Part shown: positions 1-9,567 of the stretch, in pieces
How positions within the stretch are numbered: position 1 is the stretch's first letter
Layout of the letters: each line of letters opens with the position of its first letter
Source of the DNA: Chara braunii
Taxonomy: Eukaryota > Streptophyta > Charophyceae > Charales > Characeae
NCBI GenBank assembly: GCA_003427395.1
Contig: BFEA01000156.1
Location: 2,588,436 to 2,622,466, forward strand
Reading direction: 5' to 3'
Length of the DNA: 34,031 nt
Notes under the pieces: model-generated
Databases searched by the model: none
Told to the model about the DNA's origin: nothing
Seen by the model: the letters and a program-made list of their open reading frames with translations, nothing else
Position numbers and translations under genes: made by a program

Positions 1-32
1 CTCCCTCCTCACCTTCTCCATCCCTTGACCCC

Positions 33-1513
33 ATGCAGACTACCGAATTTGTGAGCCCCTCCCGCTCCACCAACGAAGGACTTGCGTTCCTAGCTCACGA
101 GCCTACATCCGACTCAATGGCCACCCCTATGGCAACCAGTTCGGGCCCAGCTTCCCAGTCGGATCCCATAGTGGACCTCCTCCTCCGCATGCAGGCCACA
201 CTCGAGGCCAAAATCTCGGACCTCCATACTGACTTTTCATCCATGTCGGCCTACGTGTCACAGTTGGAGCCCCGTACCAGTGCATCTCCCTCCCCACCCC
301 CCTCATCTGCATCTATGCCAACTTCCTCGGCTAGCATCATCTACACACTTGTCTCTTCCACGGGCTGCATGACCTCACCCCAGTCCCACCCTTCCTGTGC
401 AGCTATCTTTGCCTCCCAGGTTTCTACCCCTGCACCTCCCTCCACAGGATCCATGGCATCTTGTCCCGCCACCTCCTCGACGATAGTTTCTACGACACCT
501 CCCTCATCCCCCCCCGCTTCCTCGCCCCCCCCCCTTACACCCAGGACACAGAATGCCGAGCTCCAACGCCAACTCACCCTGGCCCATGATCACATCCCCC
601 AAATCCAAGGAGGTCAAACCCTGCCTCCCCACCTCGCGGCACAGCCTGTCGCCCCTTTCATCTATCGACAACATCAGACACAGGCCGCCGCGATGCATTT
701 CTTACTCCCACCACCAGCCACCACGATGTGTCAGGGACCTTTGCCCCGGCTCCCCGCTCTTTCTAGTGGTTCTGTCGGTGCCACTACTTCCTCTGTCCTC
801 TTGTCACAATCGCTTCTCCCTCTTCCTACTCATTATCAGCCACCAACGTATGTTCCACAGTTTCGACGGGATCGCCTCCCACAGTTTGACGGCAGGTCCT
901 CCGAGCTCCAAGGATGGATCACTACTAGGAGCAGCTTCGCTACCATGGTGTCGCCATGGAACTGTGGCCCGTCAAGATGTCCTCTCACTTTACAGGTCGT
1001 GCAGCCTCCACCTGGCGCGACTTTCTCTCCCTTCGCTCACAGCACGGCATACATGAGGGCATGTCTTATCCCGAGTTTCGCGATTTCCTTCAGCAGTACT
1101 TTTCTCGTCCTGCACCCACTCGCGACCTGATTAGTCGTGTGGCTGAGATCAGATGGCTTGGTGGCGACAATGCCTTAGAGTCATACATCACGACATTCCA
1201 CCGTGTACGCGCTCAGATTCCCATCACAGCCATATCCGAGGACACCATGATCCAACGATTCCGGGCAGGCCTACCCCAACCATTCCAGCTGCAGATGTTG
1301 GCGTATTCGATCCCCACCTTACTAGAGGCTTTCAACATTGCTAGGGCCATTCATCTCACTTATGCTCCACTCGTCGGCCCCTCCCTTCAGTCCGCCGCTG
1401 CCCATTCCGCTACTACTGCAGCACCTCGCCCCTCTCAGCTTCGACAGTCCTCCACATACCGTCGTGGCCCTCGTAGAGGCCCTCTCTCGTCGCTTGCATG
1501 TGCTGCTTCGTGA
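33..1513 (+). pseudogene. Ty3/Gypsy gag polyprotein, frameshifted
   Basis: Gag forms the particle of an LTR retrotransposon. The ATG at 33 opens a frame with a short helical stretch (about residues 50-80, MQATLEAKISDLHTDF), then a long Ser/Pro/Thr-rich region, then the capsid onset PQFDGRSSELQGWI. Near 945-955 the coding signal moves to another frame, which runs to 1513 with STWRDFL, YPEFRDFLQQYF, NALESYITTFHRVRAQI and MIQRFRAGLP. These match the Retrotrans_gag capsid pattern (W..F, Y...F, F..GL). No CCHC zinc knuckle is visible. One indel explains the break. The upstream LTR and primer binding site would lie outside the window. Family assignment is fairly sure; activity is unlikely. Confidence 0.75.
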
Positions 1514-1628
1514 CCCGTTGAGCATTGATGATGTCACTGCCTCAGATGATTCTGCGAGTGACCCAGATCAGGGAACCGACCCTCAGTCCCCCACGGAGGA
1601 TGACGCCTCTCACGGGGGGGACATCTGA
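1461..1628 (+). pseudogene. Acidic tail frame after gag, possible polyprotein C-terminus
   Basis: In the frame used by the first part of gag, codons from 1461 read VALVEALSRRLHVLLRDPLS and then an acidic Ser/Asp-rich tail ending SHGGDI at a stop within a G-run (1612-1628). It overlaps the last codons of the capsid frame (which ends 1513). Two readings are possible: a second indel in gag, or a deletion that fused gag to the far C-terminus of a polyprotein. The G-run and the purine tract just after it look like the polypurine area before a 3' LTR. I could not find an LTR boundary. The function of the tail is unknown. Confidence 0.35.
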
Positions 1629-1632
1629 GGCA

Positions 1633-1677
1633 GTGAGAGAGAGAGAGAAAGAGAGAGAGGAAAAAAAAAAAAAAAAA
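1633..1677. repeat. GA-rich tract followed by 17-base A-tract
   Basis: A (GA)n run with one AAA interruption leads straight into a run of A. The all-purine block sits immediately after the stop of the acidic gag-tail frame, so it may be the degraded polypurine tract or 3' end of the Gypsy element. It may equally be an unrelated microsatellite. Confidence 0.7.
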
Positions 1678-2192
1678 TGCAAGGCAAAAAGTGGGAAATA
1701 CAGTTTGAAACCCCTTTCATTGGTCTACTTTTGCATTCAGTTGTTGAGGCCTTGTCATTCGTGTCTCCACTTCTTAGATACTTTATGTACATTATACATA
1801 AAATGATGTTGTACAAGCAAGGAAGGGAGACAACTCTGCGATAACATATTAATTTTTTTGTTTAGGAATGTAGTTGTACAAACTGTTATCGTTTTGTCAA
1901 TAACATATTGAAGAACGATTTTCGATTTTGTTTTTTTTTTTCCGTAGAGAATATGCTATGACCACTGCCCGTTCTAGGGAGTGCTCGAAATAGACCGCCC
2001 TCACCAGAACGATAATCGTTGTGCAATTATATCTTTTTGTTGTCAGAATTAAACTGTACATTACAATCGACATTGTAAGTGTACTTTGCTCCTCCTCGTG
2101 TATCTTTATAGTGTTGGTTTCGTATACACATCATGATATCTTTCGCTGCAACTGATGGATGATGGATTATATTGTTCGTTTTACAAACAAGT

Positions 2193-2193
<1 letters not shown>

Positions 2194-2265
<72 letters not shown>
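2194..2265. repeat. (CT)n microsatellite
   Basis: About 72 bases of CT dinucleotide with one TTT interruption near 2245. Open frames across it (Leu-Ser or Arg-Glu repeats) are artefacts of the dinucleotide. Confidence 0.95.
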
Positions 2266-2291
2266 GTGGTTTGCCCCTTTCCAATAAAAAT

Positions 2292-2317
2292 ACACACACA
2301 CACACACACACACACAC
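2292..2317. repeat. (CA)n microsatellite
   Basis: Thirteen CA/AC units, followed by a degenerate TATACACACATACTC tail. It lies 26 bases after the CT repeat, so this is a compound microsatellite locus. Confidence 0.95.
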
Positions 2318-2705
2318 TCATATACACACATACTCAAAAACATTGGATACACATAAACTTTAAAAAGATGACACAAATTGAGAGAATATGATGTCTGCAG
2401 CTCTTTTCAACATATGGCACTGCACGTTGAACACATACAAGTAACATGTGGCACTGCATGTGACCCTCTCACAACCGCTTCCTTGTTCTTTGTGGTAAAG
2501 GGTGTCTGTGAATTACAATGTATTGCAAAAGACAAAAACCTTTATTAAATGCACCGGATAACAATCGCACCTTAATTTCTTGATTTAAATACAATTTTAT
2601 GACTAAAGGAGTGTGACTCAGTGTACGAAGGCTTCTGAGTAATCATCTTATATTCTACGGATACTGCATGTCTGTTCGCAATGTATACTCCTTTGACACG
2701 TCCTA

Positions 2706-2775
2706 GTCGGCAGGTGCATTGTAATATCATACAAAATATTGCAGTCATATTGAAAATGAATACGCACCTGCCGAC
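2706..2775. repeat. Foldback with 12-bp perfect arms
   Basis: GTCGGCAGGTGC at 2706-2717 is exactly inverted at 2764-2775, with a 46-base AT-rich spacer. Weaker pairing extends outwards: both arms carry CACGT four to six bases further out. It could be a small MITE-like element or a chance hairpin. No flanking target duplication was seen. Confidence 0.55.
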
Positions 2776-3042
2776 CAACGTGGCATTGAAGACAAAAATA
2801 GTTAAAGTTATGTAGTTGCGGAACATTATTATCAAAATCAGTGAGAGCCATGTGTTGCTTTGACAATCTCTTTGTTTAGAGCAGCAACCAAAACGGAGTC
2901 TTCTCAGTACAATATTGTGTCAGTTTTGTTGTAATAAAGAGTGATGACTATTCATAGCGGACGAATTTTTTTATTTTTATTTTTTTTGAACGGTGTTGGT
3001 AAACTGTTTGTAAACAGATTTTCAACAATTTTTAAACAAGAG

Positions 3043-3126
3043 AGGCTGTTTTTATACAAATTTTCAACATAACTTCAATTGATTAGGCTGTTTTTATACA
3101 CATTTTCAACATAACTTCAACTGATT
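3043..3126. repeat. 42-bp tandem duplication
   Basis: Two adjacent 42-base units (3043-3084 and 3085-3126), both beginning AGGCTGTTTTTATACA and ending GATT, differ at only two positions by eye. It is a recent local duplication in otherwise AT-rich DNA. Confidence 0.9.
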
Positions 3127-3320
3127 ACAAACTGCTGGTCCATCACTAGAATGATATTGTCCCGTATGACCAGTGTATTCAAAAGGAAGATTTGATTGGG
3201 ATCCCATGTGTTCAACAGGATATCCTCATAAATTGTGTAGGGAACCTGATTTTCAACAGATGAATGTAGTACAAATCATACAAAAATTCTGCATGTTCCG
3301 AAGCTGCATTTTTTTCTGTT

Positions 3321-3527
3321 GATTGGCGTCATTATCTGCATGGGGCACTCTGCATGGTGCACACAGACAACCGAGTCGTCCAGACTTTCCTCACGAAACC
3401 CAAACTTTTTCGTCGACAGACACGTTGGTGATGTGATTTATCGGAGTTCAGTTTCATGACTCAACCCATCAAGGGTGAAATGAATTGCTTCAAGGATGCC
3501 TTGTCCCGCCATCCCGGTCACAATTAG
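3321..3527 (+). pseudogene. Chromovirus pol: RNase H C-terminal remnant
   Basis: One frame reads DWRHYLHGALCMVHTDN, then FLTKPKLFRRQTRW, an in-frame TGA, then EFSFMTQPIKGEMN and KDALSRHPGH before TAG. This is the end of a Ty3/Gypsy RT-RNase H: the TDN/TDH turn, the FLT.PKLS.RQARW segment, and the I.Y.PGK.N..ADALSR signature just before integrase. The upstream RT and most of RNase H are absent. The internal stop makes it non-functional. It continues directly into the integrase remnant. Confidence 0.75.
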
Positions 3528-3582
3528 GAACCCATCCACCTTGCGGTCATCTTCATCACCATTGTTAATCAGTTGATGATCG

Positions 3583-4302
3583 GTGCATATCGCACTCAGT
3601 ACCACCACTGCCCGGATTATCACGCCATTTACGCGACACTGCGGAGTGGCAAGATCGTTTCTTTATACTCTCTCGGGTGAGAACGGTCTCGTGTACTGGC
3701 ATGATAGATCTAGTAAGTTAGGACCACGTATTTGCGTTCCCTTCATCGCACAACTCCTCATCTGGGCCATAACAGAGTTCCATGACCAGGCAGCTGCCAG
3801 TCCGAGTCATATGGGCTTCCACAAGACGTTGGCTCGTGTTTGTCGCCTCTACGTCTGGCTGAAGTCCAAGGACTTCGTCAAAGCCTACATCTAGGAGTGT
3901 CCTACCCACCAGGAGGTGAACAGTGCGAACCACCGTCCGTATGGGTTACTTCAGCCCCTACCCATACCTAAGGGTCGTTGGCAATCCATCTTGATGGATT
4001 TCATTGGTCCCCTTCTTTCAAGTTTCACCCACTGAGCGAGATAATGATGCTATCTTGGTCGGGTCGATCGCTTCACGAAGCGTGCATGCTTTGTCATGTG
4101 CCGCTATCGCATTAGCTCTCGCGAGGTCGCCAACATCATCTTCGACCGTGTCGTGAGAGATCACGGCTTACCTCAGAGCATCATCTCCGACCGTGATCCG
4201 CGCTTTAGTACCAACACATTATGGCGACGCCTACATGAGGTGTACGGATCCCAACTCCGCTTCTCATCGTCTTACCACCCTCAGAGGGATCATCAGACTT
4301 AG
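3583..4302 (+). pseudogene. Chromovirus integrase: zinc-binding and catalytic core, decayed
   Basis: The H2C2 module is visible as EFHDQAA..SHMGFHKT, then YVWLKS and ECPTHQ; the second Cys of the usual CPTCQ is His, and a stop precedes it. The core follows with GRWQSILMDFIGPL (first catalytic Asp, codon 3997-3999), then VVRDHGLPQSIISDRDPRF (second Asp, 4189-4191), then FSSSYHPQRDHQT. In active relatives the next residue is the catalytic Glu of GQTE; here that codon is TAG (4300-4302). The 36-residue spacing from the second Asp supports the alignment. Several frameshifts also interrupt the core. It would have inserted element cDNA into host chromatin. Confidence 0.8.
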
Positions 4303-4909
4303 GTCACCAATAAAATTTCAGGTAATATCCTCCGATAGTTTATTGGGGGTGACCAACAATGAGACTTACACTTAGCATACGTGGAGATTGCGTACAACCA
4401 CGCAATTGTGTCAGCCACGAAAATGTCGACATTCTATTGCGACCTCGACTACCACCTTCGTGTACCCCCGTGGATTTTCTACGACCGTCGCAGTTGCGCC
4501 CGGACACTCGTTGTCCTGTGCTTGACGACTGGATCACCCACATGGCGGCGATTATGAAGCACGCACATGAGAGTCTAACCGACTCCCACACTCACATAGT
4601 CGTACGAGGGAACTGATCACGAATGGATCATCCATTTAAAATCAGTGACGATGTGCTCGTCGACGCACACCATTTGCAACTCGAAGAGGATACGCTTTGC
4701 AAGTTTAGGCGTCGCTTCTTCAGTCCATGCTGCATCCTTCAGGTCGTTGGTTCTGATACTGCTGCTAGTCTGGTCAACTTCTGTGTGAAGCTACCTGATT
4801 ACATTTGACAGGCTCGTGTACACGATGTTTACCACGTCTCCTTGCTGCGTCTTTATCGCAGACCGTCTGAGCACTTCGTCGATGTCCTTATAAGCACCCT
4901 CCACCTATC
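4303..4909 (+). pseudogene. Chromovirus integrase C-terminal (GPY/F-like) remnant
   Basis: After the TAG, fragments continue in shifting frames: ILGNILR, LAYVEIAYNHA (the usual EFAYN..H of Gypsy integrases), then FKISDDVLVDAHHLQ, FRRRFFSPCCILQVVG, and HDVYHVSLLRLYRRP. The last two correspond to the GPY/F module and the F H.VFHVS.L..Y segment before the chromodomain. At least three stops and two frame changes break it. Its position between the core and the chromodomain is the standard order. Confidence 0.65.
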
Positions 4910-5122
4910 ATGGTGGACGATCATGAGGAGTTCATCGTTTCCGACATCGTATCTCGCCGAGTTACTAATGATACCCCTCCTCACATCGAGTACCTTGTGC
5001 GTTGGCAGGGCTATCCTGATGAGCAGGCTACTTGGGAGCCCCTCGAGCACTTCGAGCATGCCTGGATGTTGGTGCGTGCATATGATCGTGCTCGTCGTGC
5101 TGAGATTTGTGCTCTTACTTAG
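4910..5122 (+). pseudogene. Chromovirus chromodomain
   Basis: The frame from 4910 to the stop at 5120-5122 carries a chromodomain: EFIVSDIVSRRV, then IEYLVRWQGYPDEQATWEPL and EHFEHA. The aromatic residues of a histone-binding cage (F/Y near the start, W of VRWQGY, W of TWEP) are present. In chromoviruses this domain sits at the integrase C-terminus and directs insertion to marked heterochromatin. The domain itself is unbroken, but the rest of pol is dead. No LTR was found just downstream. Confidence 0.85.
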
Positions 5123-6250
5123 CCGACTGAGCCGCTTCCTCCTCCTCCGACCGAGGACTCGGAAATTGCTGAGGATGAGCCCGCTCCCTCTGAGGTTGTT
5201 CTTCTGCAGCAGACGAACGCCTTCACGCATCCACAACGCACTCGTCGACACCCTCGGCATCTCGACGACTGACACTTTGATCACCTACCATCCTCCTACT
5301 AACTCACACCTTCAGGTACTCTATCATCAACTTCTTCAGGATGTCTGTGTTTTGCGGCTCTGCTTTGACATTGACTAGACTCCTACTTCATCAACGTCAT
5401 CGACCACTTCGACGACTTCAACTACCTTCTTGACTTCAGTCATCTTATCGACTTCAGCTAGTTTTGACGTGACTCCCTCATGCCACCATCCTACCCTGCA
5501 TATTCCCTTGCACGTATCGCATGGTGGTTCTCACTTAGCTAGGTCTCTCTGAGTTGGACTCCCCCTTTGTATCGCATAGGCATTAGGACCGTGGTGTTAT
5601 CTTGGCTTCCCTACTCCCAGATTTAGGTCCCTCCCCCAGTTGGTGTGTTGTGTGCATGTTTCCCTCACCCATTGCATCCCTCATCACCCTAGCGCCTACA
5701 ATTGCATGCCTTCAGTTAGGCATATGTCCACCTTATTCCAAGCTCCCCTTTCATGGTCGACCCTTCATGGTGTCACCCTTTCCTCGAGCATTGCTCGCCT
5801 TTATGGTCTATCTGTTAAGGTCATTGGTTTTGCTTCGCTACCACTCCCTTACCTTGAGCCTGATGACCTATCCCACCTTCGTGTGTGACTGCCCTTAGGA
5901 GTTTCGATTCTTAGGCTGCATTCACCCCCTCTGAGACCATCCCACTCTTAGTGTTCAGCGACATGACATTACTTGTGACATATTGCTCTCTTTTCCTTCA
6001 AGCATAGAGGCACTTGCCTCCAGAACTTTAGGAATATATCATGCTATATTTCACTTTCTGTTGTTAGTTATGATGTGTATACCAGACATTTGTTTTTCAT
6101 TTGACATTATGTAGCTTAGGCTGCAGCATCGCATGGACTCCGCATGGAGCTTGCTCCGCATCCTAGATTTTGCAACTTTCTTTATTGCAAAGTTTTGTAG
6201 CTTTTGCGGATAGCATGTTAATGGCTCTTAAGATTCACTACGAGTCTGAG
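5123..6250. other. Unassigned stretch downstream of the chromodomain
   Basis: From 5123 to about 5270 a Pro/Glu-rich tail follows the chromodomain (EPLPPPPTEDSEIAEDEPAP, then HPQRTRRHPRHLDD), probably the end of the polyprotein. 5375-5460 is a degenerate low-complexity region rich in CTTCGAC/GACTTCA. 5602-5898 has two overlapping open frames on + with no recognised motif. I see no LTR, promoter or RNA gene here. Confidence 0.4.
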
Positions 6251-6273
6251 GATTGTGCAGCGGGCCTCTATCT

Positions 6274-6304
6274 GCCCTGGCCTACAGCCAGGGCCTATTA
6301 GGCC
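6274..6304. repeat. GGCC-rich palindromes
   Basis: GCCCTGGC (6274-6281) is inverted at 6287-6294, and GGCCTATTAGGCC (6292-6304) is a perfect 13-base palindrome. GGCC recurs several times up to about 6355. It is a compact cluster of symmetric sequence next to a minisatellite; its role is unknown. Confidence 0.6.
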
Positions 6305-6364
6305 ATTTGCTTGTTCGGCCTGTGGGACCAGGCCGTGGCCTGACCTCACAGGCCATGTGTTGTT

Positions 6365-6427
6365 CCAGTCCAGTCCAGTCCTGCCCGGTACCACTGTCGG
6401 TACCAGTCCAGTCCAGTCCAGTCCAGT
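6365..6427. repeat. CCAGT pentanucleotide minisatellite, split by a KpnI-like motif
   Basis: Three CCAGT units (6365-6379) and five more (6403-6427) flank a 23-base insert that contains GGTACC twice. The array ends in a GGGGTATACCCC palindrome. No gene function is suggested. Confidence 0.9.
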
Positions 6428-6623
6428 TGGTTCTTTGGGGGTATACCCCAACTGTTGTTTGTTTTCAGTTCATTCTTCATTGTGCACATTTGGAGTATGT
6501 GCGTGCTGAGTCCGTGTCGGAGCTGCACTGTCCCTTCCAGCTCCATCTCTATCTCCTCCTACTTCAACCCTTCGTCTTCATCCTGACAGACCGCCATCCT
6601 TGTGGGTCCGTCACACACAGAGT

Positions 6624-6666
6624 GTGGCAAGATGCATCCGTTACTAAAACGGATGCACCTTGCCAC
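6624..6666. repeat. 19-bp near-perfect hairpin, 5-base loop
   Basis: Arms 6624-6642 and 6648-6666 are complementary with a single mismatch, enclosing the loop ACTAA. Read as a minus-strand RNA, the mismatch becomes a G-U wobble, so the stem would be fully paired. No T-run follows on either strand. It could be a small foldback element, a structured RNA, or a leftover of an inverted duplication. It is too short to be a typical plant miRNA precursor. Confidence 0.7.
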
Positions 6667-6926
6667 CTTCTGCGGAAGATGCACTGATACTTTTGTCATT
6701 TTGATAGCGGTGTGGCGTGTGATAAGTTGGGATCCGTACTTTGCGGTTTCACGTACCCTTCGAAGTAGAACCTGAAGCAAACCCCCAAGCACAGATCGTA
6801 GTTGGTAAAGAAAAACGAGGTCCATTTTCTATTTTTTAGGATTGTATGCACACATTTTTTCGAATTGCCCCTATCCACGTTCAAATTATTCCTCCGAGCG
6901 GATGGTTAGCGACCGCGCATAGAAAT

Positions 6927-7134
6927 TAAACCACAAGTACTTGGCCCAACTATCGATGTTGAGCCTGAAAACGAGTTGCGCGCCGTTTCACGTCGACCCG
7001 CCAGCGCAACAAGAAAAACATGTTATGGCTGGCGACGCCAGCATTTGAGGGTTGGTACCCCGAGCCTCCGGAAGTTGCGGGGCGTTAAAGACAATGCCCC
7101 GCAGCCGATGTATGGGCCAAGTACTGGTGGTTTA
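6927..7134. mobile_element. Inverted-repeat element of about 208 bp, MITE-like
   Basis: TAAACCACAAGTACTTGGCCCA (22 bases) at 6927-6948 is inverted at 7113-7134 with one mismatch. Inside are further symmetric pieces: a 15-base palindrome GCTGGCGACGCCAGC (7028-7042) and TGCGGGGC / GCCCCGCA arms (7076-7083, 7096-7103). Terminal inverted repeats plus internal foldbacks suit a non-autonomous DNA transposon. The outermost TTAA/TTTAA could be part of a target site, but I cannot show a clean duplication. Confidence 0.5.
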
Positions 7135-7321
7135 AAGAAACAGTTAGGAGTTTCGGTTGTCGGTATTCAAATTTTCTTCATGCTAGAGCGCGCTTGGCCA
7201 TTTTTGAATAATTGCATGCCGCGTAAATTCGGTACCCTCTCTGCACATGCACACCATCTTCCCTTCTTTCATGTCCTTTCGTCTTCCCTCGACTCTGCAC
7301 CCGATCCTCCCCTCACCTTTC

Positions 7322-7395
7322 GGTGCGATTGATTGGTCATTAGTTGCGATGGCTGAAAGGTGCGATTGATTGGTCGTTAGTTGGGATGGTCGGAT
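7322..7395 (+). promoter_or_regulatory. Tandem 37-bp repeat carrying inverted CCAAT boxes
   Basis: Two 37-base units begin at 7322 and 7359, each reading GGTGCGATTGATTGGTC and then TTAGTTG. Each contains ATTGG, the reverse of CCAAT, the binding sequence of NF-Y factors. They lie roughly 200 bases upstream of a TATA box at 7570, a plausible distance for a promoter element. The repeat is seen directly; the regulatory role is inferred. Confidence 0.35.
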
Positions 7396-7569
7396 CAGTA
7401 TCGTGAGAGCGAACTTACACGCACGGCTTGGACGATCACTCCAATTGAACGAAATGGTCGATGATTCTGCCTCTTTCGATCCTTCTGGAACCTTCTTCCT
7501 CGTTTTGTCTTGCTGATCTACACCCCTTGCTGCCCAGACCATACGATAGCACACCTCCGCCTTCCCCGC

Positions 7570-7625
7570 TATAAATTATCGCAGCCCCTTCCTCTCCTTC
7601 TCTTTGATCTCGGCTGCAACTTGAA
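7570..7625 (+). promoter_or_regulatory. TATA box and pyrimidine patch
   Basis: CTATAAATTA (TATAAAT at 7570-7576) is followed by a CT-rich patch (7584-7606), the arrangement of many plant core promoters, where transcription starts about 30 bases after the TATA. An ATG with a short open frame that ends at a splice-donor-like GTAAGG follows (7639-7700). No expression evidence is available from sequence. Confidence 0.35.
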
Positions 7626-7638
7626 TGTTGCGCAAGCT

Positions 7639-7700
7639 ATGAGCAAAGACCGTGGCATTGAACACGCTCGACGTGCCCAAGTGACGGGCGGAGTGACGAC
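7639..7700 (+). CDS. Possible first coding exon of an unidentified gene
   Basis: ATG at 7639 starts MSKDRGIEHARRAQVTGGVT, and the frame meets GAC|GTAAGG, a good plant-type splice donor, at 7700/7701. The start is about 60 bases after a TATA box. No family is recognised, and I could not identify the next exon. It could be chance. Confidence 0.2.
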
Positions 7701-7706
7701 GTAAGG

Positions 7707-9476
7707 TAGGATTAGCGGTAGACTTGGGGTAAAGAAGTCGGAGGGACTGAGCAGTGTGGGGAACGAATGTAGCCAGTGGCAAGGCCTTGTGGCTATGGTT
7801 GGCGGATGTTCGAGTTGGTGGCTGCGTTTTTTTTGTTTCCCAGAAAGCATTGCTCCATCTATTGGTGGAGAGCGTCACCTACTGGAAATCGGGTCCATCA
7901 TTGGTGGCTTCGCCTGACGGAGGCCAGCACTAGAATTTTGAATAGCAAGGGACTCACTCTTTTCTCCATTGTTGCTTTGTCCAAGTGTTGTATGTGCAGT
8001 GGACTAAGTGTAGATACTCAGTCGCATGCATGTGTTGGTTACGAGGGTTTATGAATGTTGAATGCTTTGCTGTCCAAGATACTTGAGTGTATGGATGTGG
8101 AATGACAATGCTGATGTCAGGCGCACTTAGGCACGACCCTGGGGAGAGTTGGGATGTCAAATGTGTGCCTGTATGCATGAGTGGGTTGATTCCCCCTCCT
8201 TTTCTCCGACCCTCGTTGATCCCATGCGTTGGGTATCATCGTTGACTTTACCATCTCTCTGCTCTCACGGGCAAGTGCCGCGTGTCAGTTTGTCCCTCAT
8301 TTATCTCAGTTCATCGTCGACGACAAGAGACATCGGGCATGGGCGTTTGGTCTACCTGCTCAATCTCTTTGTTACGCGACCGTAACCTTTTGTAATAATG
8401 GCAATTGAACGACGTTGTGTCCTTGAACTTGCATTTTTGGTCAAGTAGGAGAGAGCGGGGTAAGGTCCGTCGAGATTTGTATGCAATTTAGGTGCACTAT
8501 GCTGAATGTGAGCAGGGGTGATTACCCGTGCCCAACCCTTGCGTTGATCCGCCATAACACCTTTCCACCTTTCCCGATCGCAGGCGAGGACAATATTTAC
8601 TGTGAGGATGATGTGCGAAGCGCGTTGTTGCGGACCGGCTGGGTTCATCTATATAAACCATCGAAGGCTTGTCAGATAGGGGGAAGCGGGCTTATTCTAA
8701 TTAATTAGTTTTCTTTCCCGTCCCATTATCTTGTCTCATCGAGATGTGACTGTGCTACCCTGGTCGGCTGCCCACACCACCTGGAAGCCCCAATTTAACT
8801 GTCGTTGGTGTCGATGGGGAGACTCGTGTTCTTGACGAAGGCTAGTACTCGGGTATGAAGGTCTGCCTGGTTCTCATAACTCTCGCGCAGTGCGGGAGCC
8901 CTACCGTCGAGCTTCCAAACGTGGGTTCCCCCAGTCTCACCCCCATCGGAGGACGAGGCTCCTAATTGACCTCGCAGACTTGATGAAACCGACTCTGGGG
9001 CCTAGATGCTCCCTTTCTCTTGGGACCTTACAATAGAGTTGGCGTGAACCTGGTGCGAGAGAAGCGGTAAATTTTGTGTGTTCACTTTTTTTTTCTAGTT
9101 GTCAATTCCTTTCGCGGTCGACGACTGCGTTGCGCCTTGCCCCCAAGCCCACGGCGGAGCGGAGTTTTGTTTATACCCCGCACGTTGGCCCTAATTACCC
9201 TTCGACCTTTCTTGTATGAAACAAAGCTCTGGGTGTGAGGTTAGTGCATTACACGCAAGGCTATTTGGGAAGATCAGAACAATATCATCTTCACAGATGA
9301 GTGGACGACCAATCAGGGGATCAACGTGAAAATGAAAGCCATCATCCGAATGATGCTTATGGTGGATTTGACACGGAAAGCAGATAGAGGGCGGTCACAC
9401 ACGGGAAATGACATAGCTCTTGTTCGCATGGGCAAGGGGCAACACCAGTGGGGGAACGAGAGAATGAGAGTAACGT
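7707..9476. other. Unassigned stretch, no gene recognised
   Basis: Only short open frames occur. A second TATA-like motif TATATAAA lies at 8650-8657 on +, but nothing recognisable follows it. The DNA just left of 9557 could be the eroded interior of the LTR element whose 3' LTR starts at 9568; no pol motif survives. Confidence 0.4.
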
Positions 9477-9519
9477 GGGGGGGAGGGGGGAGGGGGAGAT
9501 GGTGGGGGGGTGAGGGGGT
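9477..9519 (+). other. G-run cluster, G-quadruplex candidate
   Basis: Five or more runs of at least five G, separated by one to six bases, occur on the + strand. This satisfies the usual four-run quadruplex pattern. It lies about 40 bases before a polypurine tract and LTR. Confidence 0.6.
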
Positions 9520-9556
9520 GCAGTACTAACCTAACCTCTCAGTTGGTCGACCCCGT

Positions 9557-9567
9557 AGGAGGGGGAA
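9557..9567 (+). other. Polypurine tract of an LTR element
   Basis: AGGAGGGGGAA directly abuts TGTTAGG, the start of the LTR-like sequence. This is where an LTR retrotransposon primes plus-strand DNA, and shows the element reads on +. Confidence 0.65.

Larger units (their letters stand above)
1678..3320. other. Non-coding stretch between gag and pol remnants
   Basis: No gene is recognisable. The sequence is AT-rich and holds two microsatellites, an imperfect foldback (2706-2775) and a 42-bp tandem duplication (3043-3126), listed separately. A complete chromovirus would have protease and RT here. None of their motifs (DTG, YxDD) is visible, so either they were lost or gag and pol come from two different insertions. 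Confidence 0.6.

Noticed and set aside
2027-2391. Open frames through the CT and CA repeats
   Set aside because: Pure dinucleotide repeat translations.
5859-5865. Other CTGATGA occurrences (near 5015, 5859, 16753 on +; near 4286 and 19448 on minus)
   Set aside because: No paired helix II followed by GAA in any of them.
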